Shown: piece by piece, positions 56,701 through 64,000 of the stretch
Layout: each line of letters begins with the position of its first letter
How positions within the stretch are numbered: the stretch's first letter is position 1
Source of the DNA: Anthopleura xanthogrammica
Taxonomy: Eukaryota; Cnidaria; Anthozoa; Actiniaria; Actiniidae
Direction: 5' to 3'
Assembly: GCA_964019055.1 (NCBI GenBank)
Contig: OZ025210.1
Span: 3,477,047 to 3,541,046 of the forward strand
DNA length: 64,000 nt
The notes under the pieces: generated by a model
The model's database searches: none
What the model was told of the DNA's origin: nothing
Seen by the model: the letters and a program-made list of their open reading frames with translations, nothing else
Made by a program: the position numbers and the translations under genes

Positions 56701-59700
56701 TTTGTATGAAGCAAAAAGACTTAAGCACAACACAACGATATTTATAAAGTCTTTGAGTATATAAGTTGAAAATCGTGTCAAAATCACCAAGAAAATTTCG
56801 TGTTTTTTTAAAGCAAAAACAAGGCTTTATTCTACTATTTTGTGATTCCCCGGCTGGGCTATTAGCATCTTGAGTTAGCTCTTAAGATCTTGTGCTCCAT
56901 AATTCACAATTAATGAGTAGGAAGTAACGGGAATGACATTTGAAAACTAATAATAGCTCCCAGAACAAAATCACAAACGTTTCTTTTCAAATACAAAATG
57001 TTATCATTCACGGAAAAAATCCGTTAATTTCTCTCGCGCGCTCTTTTTTTCTCACTTTCTCTTGGTCTATTTTAACTTGCCATCATCGTCTCGTTCATTC
57101 TTATTTCATCCTCTTAATATTCATTATCCAATTCTCGCTAATTAACACAAGAAGGTGTTGTAATTAGACATTTTTCGAAGTATTTTAAAGCTCGTGTCTT
57201 CGTATCAAAGTCTCATCTCTTCAAAATCCTATTAAGACTTCTAAGCTTTTTGGGTCGACTTTGCTTTTAGATGGTTAATTGATGGTATAGCCGAGTACTT
57301 GAGATAAAATCTATTACAGAACTGTTAATATGGATTCACCTTAACCTACCAAGAACTGGAGGAAAACCGTTTCCTCTGACGGTGAAGATTTTCTGTTCGT
57401 TTGGGCGCAATTTTTGTAGCTGCTCGTTAATTTCTTGAATCAAATTCGTTTAATGGGGAATTGAGTATTCAAATAAGTGTTAATGGGAAGATAAATCTGT
57501 CTATTAGTAAATAAAAACCAAACAATTCTCTTAAAAACTATAACTTTTTTTTACTAAAGAGGTAATCATTCAATGCTGAAACAAATTTTTATTGACAAAA
57601 CAATTTTTTTAAATTTTTTCCTTTTCTTTCCTCTGCTTTTTCCTTTGTGCTTCTAAATTTGCATACAACAGCTTATAACACATGTTTAGTGAGGAACTGA
57701 AGTCAGTTTGCTGTGTAGCTTCTATTTTAACCCTCCAGTTGGAATTATCTCTCGCACATCTTAGTGCTGTATACAGATTCGACATACACACAGATCCTGT
57801 TTAAGATTGCTACTGTCTGTAAACTAATTAAGCATTTTTTTTGAACGAGTGATGATTTGGTACATGCGTCATTCTTATCGCTGATAAGGCGCGCTGGAAT
57901 AACGTGCTTTACTCATTCAAGATAATCTACATGCTTAAGACCACCCCGACTAAATTTATCATCAAACAACCTAATTTTATTTCCTCACTTTTTGGCTCAT
58001 ATTTTAAAGCTGACAATTTCGCTCCAAAATTAACCCCCGCCCCCCTCCCCTCGTGACGATTGTAGTTTACGATCTGTGCTGTATACAGCCACACCCTTTA
58101 TTTTCATAGCTTTTTTTGCGCCGTTTTTCTATATTCTAGCGGGCTACATTGCTGAGATGATCATCTAACCATGAGAAGATTAAATAGCTCTTTGATGGTT
58201 CCATTTTGTCTAATCTTACTATATCATACTCTGATTTCGATAATGGCCCGTCTAATTCGCCTTCAGGCTAATGTACTGTTTCTTATCTCTTGTGGTCTTT
58301 CAATTCACTATTACGCCTTACTTATCACCCGAATTTGTCGGTTTTTAAGCTGTTTTTCTTTCTCATTGCTAGCATGGACTTAGAATGTCGGGTCTGGCTT
58401 TTTTCTGGTGATGGTAAGACTAAGAATTATCAGTGCGCTTTTTTCCAAGAAATAAATCAATTGTGAAAAAAAAATGATCTCTCTGCGTGCGTTGGTAAAT
58501 CGAATCTAGGATTGATAACATAGTTGGACTATTTTTGCGCGCGATCCACAAAACTCTTTAGTGAAACCTTAGGTTAATTTTATAGTTTATCGCCGATTTT
58601 AATGGGAGAAATTTGAAGATGACCTGGGAAATGCATTTCTATTCATTTCCAAATGACCTGTCTTTGTTGTCGCTGTTGTAGAAAGGCTATTACGACCAAT
58701 ATACGAGAGAGACACTAACTGCAGGATATTTCGCACTCAACCAGCACCAATATATTTCGTAAAACGGAGGAATTTAAAGGTTTTCCTAACCGGCACCCAC
58801 CCAGCACTGATGTGCTTGCACAACAGGTTTTTATACCAGGTGTTCTACATCATAGCGAACCTAGCCAACTTCTGCTACTCAAGTTCGATAATGAGCATAA
58901 TGATCAAACTAATATTCCTTTTTTCCAACCTTTTTATTCTCAGAAAAAAAACATAAATTTTAAAAAAATGTAAGAAAAACCACTATATAAGTTGCTAGAA
59001 GCTCAAAAACCACAAAAAAAATTCAAATTTATTTACATTATAACAAAGAGGTTGATCGTTTGCACGAGTTCACTCTGATACAAAACTCCCGATAATTTCA
59101 AATTAGACCTTAAATTTTATAAAATTTAACCAATCTTATTAATCCAAGATTACTATATTAATACATGTTTTCGTTTAGTATTATGATTTCTGTTGCTTCT
59201 ATAAATTTTATTAATGCAAATTAAAGGTATAGAATTTTCCTCGAGGCTTCGTAAATATATATGTATATATTTTGTTCGTTTACTCAGTATTTTTCGCGGG
59301 AAAATATTTTACCCGATAAACTAATCTTCACACTTTCAGTTTTACCCGAAAAGATCGTTTAATTTAGTCTATTTATCGTGAGTTTGTTAATTATTAAAAC
59401 CTATTTTTAGTCGGCGAAGCCCCACGTACTAAGGACACCGACAAAATAGCTAATTTTTCTTAGATTTTAATGTGTTTTTCAACGTTGGAATATCTTTTCT
59501 GTCTCTAACAGATTTCAAAGATTGGAAGATTTCAAAACATTCCCAAACGCTCACGGGATAAATATATTCTTTCGTACATATTTCGAAGAAAATAGGAATA
59601 TACCATGAATAAGAATTGAAATCAACAAAATGAGATATTATAATTTCATCGCATGAGAATTCTGATATAAATTGATAACAAACTAAAACCTCGTATTTTT

Positions 59701-62700
59701 GTAACTAATTACCGCAAAATCTCCCCAAATGTTCATTTTCTGGCTCGGTGGGGGAGAGAGTAAAGATGTAATGGATGAATAGTGTGATGGTTTGTTTGAT
59801 TTTAGTGTTGATAGGATGTCTGTGGGTACTTGGTTGTCTTGTAGTCGGTTTTGCTTGAGGTCGCGGCATGAGAGCTCTTACGCCCCAAGAGCGCTAGCTG
59901 CAGCTCTCTTCCCATCGCAGTAAGAACACAGTGATCTTGAAACTGAAACTATATGTACATACATCCGTGAACTGCATCAGTGTACCGAAGATAACAGGAA
60001 CAGACATTGTTATTGAATATGTTTGGGTCATTATTGAAAACTTCCTCAGCCATGCATGGCCAGGGTCAACTAATGTTGTTGGAGAACATCGACAGCTATT
60101 AATCATTTTCAGTGTAATGGGTCTTTCGTGACAAAAGCACTCTTCATTATACTCATCATTTTCTCTCTCAAATAGACCAATAATCATATTGAATACTTGT
60201 TATAATGGAGATGAAAGAAATCATTCTAGCAAATCGATTGCGCGCTTGCTTAACCTTTCTTTCTCTTGTTTCATCTATGTATTTGTTGATAACTATGTTG
60301 ATTCTCTTTCATTCACTGCGTATATTGGCCTTTAATTACTCATCTAACCTGTATTCCTATTAAGAACGCTTTATGTCGCGCGCTTATTTTTTTAGCGAGA
60401 GTTAGAACACGTTGGCGTGGGAAGGCGCGACTATGCTCAACAAACGACCATTAGGCTTCGAGATCCAGGACCAAGGTCAAATAAAATCAGATTGACTTGG
60501 AGTATAACTTTTGCGTTGACTGGGATACCAAGTAGTAAACGAGATTGCTAGATTAACTACAGTACAATCCATGCGTAAGATACTAATCACCAAAGATAAA
60601 CTACAATCAAATGAAGTGAGTGTGTATACAATAGATCTAATGTATCGGTAGTGTTTACAAGAAGTTCTCGTTGCCTTCATAAAAATCGCGCACTCGTATT
60701 GGCCCCCGCCTGAAAATCCATTTCACTAACATCCTCAAACTCGTACAAACGAAAACTTAAAAAAAACTCACTTTTACGATCAGTTTTTTTTTCCTTTTTT
60801 TCCAAATTTTCTTAAGAGATAATCCAAGAATAATATACAAACAAATCAACTACGCACACACAATATGAAGCATCGTTGCGTAAAGTAGCATTTGGTCAGC
60901 CGACATCTCTCGATAATATTGGATTCAATGTTGGAAGCCATACTTCATTTCAGAAACAAATACGCCATCGGAAAAATTGCGTGCGCTTGTACTATTCATC
61001 TTGAGTTTGACGCATTACAAAAAATGGAAAAACTTGAGGTAGGGAGATTTAAATATAGTGATAGCCTGTGTAAGAGGGTGCCGATGGTTTAGGATAAGAT
61101 CACCATCCATCAGTGAACACGGACCCACACTTCAGGAAGCGTTGAAAAGAATCAAGACATGTACGAACGCACATTGATATTGGCCTTGTCGGTAGGTAAG
61201 TCATTACGCACTTCCTTGGGCAAGCCGTGACAAATTGCCTGCCGAAGGTTTGACAGGACAGCGTGATTTATGATACATCGATGATTTTGCACTCGATCCC
61301 TCAGGGAAAGTTTTGAGTGGAGTCAAACTGAACCCGCTCACACATGAGTGATAAGCTGTGTGATATGTTTAAGACCCCAGGCTTCAAGGGTATATACATA
61401 TATAGATCTTGAAATCTTTCTGAGGCATGTCTTTTGACTCTGATGATGTCTTAATGGATGGCTCTTGAGGAATAAAGGTCTCTTCACGTGGAGCGCACAC
61501 GTTACGTAACAGATGTCAAACGCCTCAGACGCTCCACTTGTTGATTCACACCCTGCGACTTTGAAAAATCTTTTTTTTCGCCGCGATAAAGCCGCTTCGG
61601 TCCGGGTTTTTTTATCAATAATATCCCACACTCATATGGCCTTAACTTTTAGTCAAGCCACGCTGGAGTTTTTTTTTCCACTGTTTAAAATTAACCTACA
61701 AACTGACAGCAAAAGATGCGGAAACTACGTGGGTGGGCGCCGACAGAGGCGCAGTTTAAACATTCTGTTAACACGCATCAGTACTCGACCTATGTCATTG
61801 CACGTCCACGACTGCGATCATCTTTCCACACTTGCTCGCCCTAGCTGTTCCCAAAACCATTCCTTGACTTTGGGATCTTAAATCCGCACTAAATAAATGG
61901 CGCTTTACACTAACTTATAGACTCGCACTTTTGACTATTTTGAATTTCATCGAATGGTCACAAAAAAAATTAAAGCCTCGCAGATTTTTTTTTGTACGTG
62001 ACGCAATTAGTGTGTTCTATCAAGCCTAACCATGCAGAACTTGAAACTTGTTTGGCTTTATTTTTTTGGGGGGAGGGGAGGGTTAGTAAGGAGTACACTA
62101 TGTGTACAACATTACTCAACAATAGCCATTCTTTTCTTATCATTTCTTCATCAAAATTGGAATAAGAAATATTCTTGGAATCCAATCTTCAAGCAACCAC
62201 ATCGTTTACATAACAGTTATTTCAAAGTCACTTCCTGTGACGGGATGGTGTTGGCTGTCCACGCCACGCCTACTTTAGAGCTCTAGGAAGCCATGGAATT
62301 TCCTTTATTTATAACGACGGTAGAGTGGTGTCAGTCATTAACAGGGATTATGGGATTAACAAGAAGGACTTATGGTTGACCAAACGTCACAATACATGAC
62401 ATGGGTCTGAGATGGGCTTGTAATCCGCGAACTCTTCAGGATACGAGACACTGAGGTGATGACAACTTACCACAGTGATTCTAACAATCTAGCTAATGCA
62501 CTCCTCCCCTCATTCAGATAAGGACCATGTACATTTCATCATATCGAGTAATTTCGATCTAAACTTTCTTATACAGTCGAAGCTCTCGTAAACGACCACC
62601 TCTGGAAATCGAAAACGTGGTCGTAACTAGAGCTGGTTGCTTACGAGAGTAGTCGCACCCCATCTAACTATGAACTAATCGTAAGTTCTTGTGCTTGCTT

Positions 62701-63454
62701 TATTTTCAAAGTACAATACTCAGAATATCCCATGATGCACCTCAAACTTTTTTTCCCTTGAACTAACTTTAAAAAAACAAGAGAATTTACATAAATCTAA
62801 AATAAATCTTAATTATGAATTTATGATCCTTAATTTTATTGAAATTTTCCCTAAATAAATAGCAACATTATAAATAGATTTGATTTGACTTTTTTTGTTA
62901 CATTTTAAATTCATGCATTTAGGAATTTGTTTATAGTTTATTTGTCCCAGATTGAAATATAGTGGTTCTATATACTCTATTCGTATCTCTGGAGGAACAG
63001 CGCGGACTAGTATTGGTAAACACGAAAACGAGACCAGTTGGTCAAGTCAACGAAGAGGGAAGAATTCTGGCTCATCTTTCGTAATCATTGAAGGTATTTC
63101 AATTGAGGTTTTCTCGTTTTGTGGCAAGGACTACTAGCCTCGTTATAGTGTTCTTCGGTGTCAGTCTTGTATTTTCTCTGGAGATATGAATAGATCAAAA
63201 TGTCTTGTACTAGCTTGGGACCTATTTAACGTATTTATATCTATAATTAAGAACGAAATGTTATGCAAAATTTAACTTCTTTTTAAAAAAATATCTCATT
63301 GAGTATGTGGTTTGATAGCAGAAACAATAACTCCCTCGCCTCCCATCAAGATCCAATTATCCTGCAAGTACAATTTATCCACTCCACCCTCCCTTAAATT
63401 GAATTTTAATCACTGGGCTGAAATATGATCTTTGGCGTCGTTCAGGAAAGTACA
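50734..63454. other. gene-poor interval downstream of the Sox gene
   Basis: Nearly 13 kb with no exon or RNA gene I can support. Open frames are under 125 codons and carry no domain. Apart from a Tigger-like end at 62572, I see no clear repeats. Possible Sox regulatory territory, unproven. Confidence 0.45.
62572..62665. mobile_element. pogo/Tigger-like transposon terminal fragment
   Basis: TATACAGTCGAAGCTCTCGT begins with a TA dinucleotide and CAGT-GAA-CTC spacing typical of pogo/Tigger terminal repeats. CTCTCGTAAACGACCAC pairs with GGTTGCTTACGAGAG about 60 bp away, with GTGGTCGTAACTAGAG between them. It is a short palindromic remnant with no transposase. Confidence 0.45.
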
Positions 63455-64000
63455 CTGTAGTTTAAAAGTAATATTCTGTCAGGGAAGATAATTCAATTGC
63501 CAGGTGTCTTTTAATCCTCTCCATTGGTACTGAAAACGTTGTGCGAATTTTTCTCAACAGTGACAAACCTGTTCTAGAATGTAAAGTTTTGACACACCAA
63601 CACTTGAAAGGTTTTTCAAACTTGTCACAGATTTCGTAAAGATTTCTTTTCGATTTAAATCGTTTGCACTTAAAAGGTTTTCCTTGCTGTTGATGGATGC
63701 CAATCGTGACAAGTTTACGGGACGCCTTCCTGTTATAAACCTTTGTGTTTATTAGCACTTTAAAGGTTTCCTTGACATTTCTGTCATCAGGACTTCTCTC
63801 TGAAAATTGCCACTAATCCTCGAGTTTGTCACCCATCTCACAGAACTCGTCTGTTCGCCTCGGACAAAACACTTGAAAGGTTTCCTTTAATTTGTATACA
63901 CACTTCACAGGTCTTGGCCCTACTGTGGAGTTGACACTTAAAAGGCTTCTTGACTTTACCACCTACAAGGCTTTCCCTCAGCACATTAAGGGCTTTTCTT
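63455..64000 (-). pseudogene. degenerate zinc-finger-like repeat, continuing past the window edge
   Basis: Minus-strand translation gives recurring KPFKC blocks: KKPFKCQLHSRAKTCEVC from the last 100 bases, GKPFKCKRFKSKRNLYEIC around 63670, and EKPFKCWCVKTLHSRTG around 63600. KPFKC plus nearby Cys resembles the linker and first knuckle of C2H2 fingers (TGEKPFKCxxC). Spacing between blocks is irregular (about 67-110 bp rather than 84), the paired His residues are mostly missing, and stop codons interrupt the frame between 63760 and 63850. It is read as an eroded C2H2-type array or a decayed gene copy. A highly divergent real gene continuing beyond 64000 cannot be excluded. Confidence 0.45.

Overview
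The window reads as nuclear DNA of an early-branching animal, most likely an anthozoan cnidarian such as a stony coral. This is inferred from small exons split by AT-rich introns with canonical GT/AG sites, an intronless SoxB-type gene in a large non-coding territory, animal-type ESD and IQGAP-family proteins, and many short foldback (MITE-like) elements plus a tRNA-derived SINE. The species cannot be fixed from the sequence alone.

Left part (1-12.3 kb): two genes on the minus strand. Positions 1777-6316 hold at least four exons of an unrecognised, largely disordered, basic/serine-rich protein of about 821 residues, with a possible 5' UTR exon ending near 7111. Positions 8244-12282 hold a complete ten-exon gene for S-formylglutathione hydrolase (esterase D), 281 residues, with the full Ser/Asp/His triad.

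Middle (14.4-31.5 kb): on the plus strand, divergent from ESD, lies a gene of at least 25 exons for a short IQGAP-family protein of about 704 to 717 residues. It has an N-terminal coiled coil, a RasGAP-related domain and a RasGAP C-terminal domain, but no calponin-homology, WW or IQ segments. The first 25 exons join in phase. The last exon is proposed with moderate-to-low confidence at 31498-31539. Its introns carry foldback elements, a SINE with a long TTTA tail, minisatellites and (ATC)n tracts.

Right part (31.5-64 kb): only one clear gene, a single-exon SoxB-class transcription factor at 49382-50371. It is flanked by about 18 kb and 13 kb in which I see no convincing coding exon. A degenerate zinc-finger-like repeat sits at the right edge (about 63455-64000). 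This layout fits a developmental regulator in a gene-poor regulatory landscape, but that is inference. I do not see evidence for a clearly new multi-gene system. The most interesting items are the truncated-architecture IQGAP, the unidentified 821-residue protein, and the recurring palindromic elements, two families of which are present twice.
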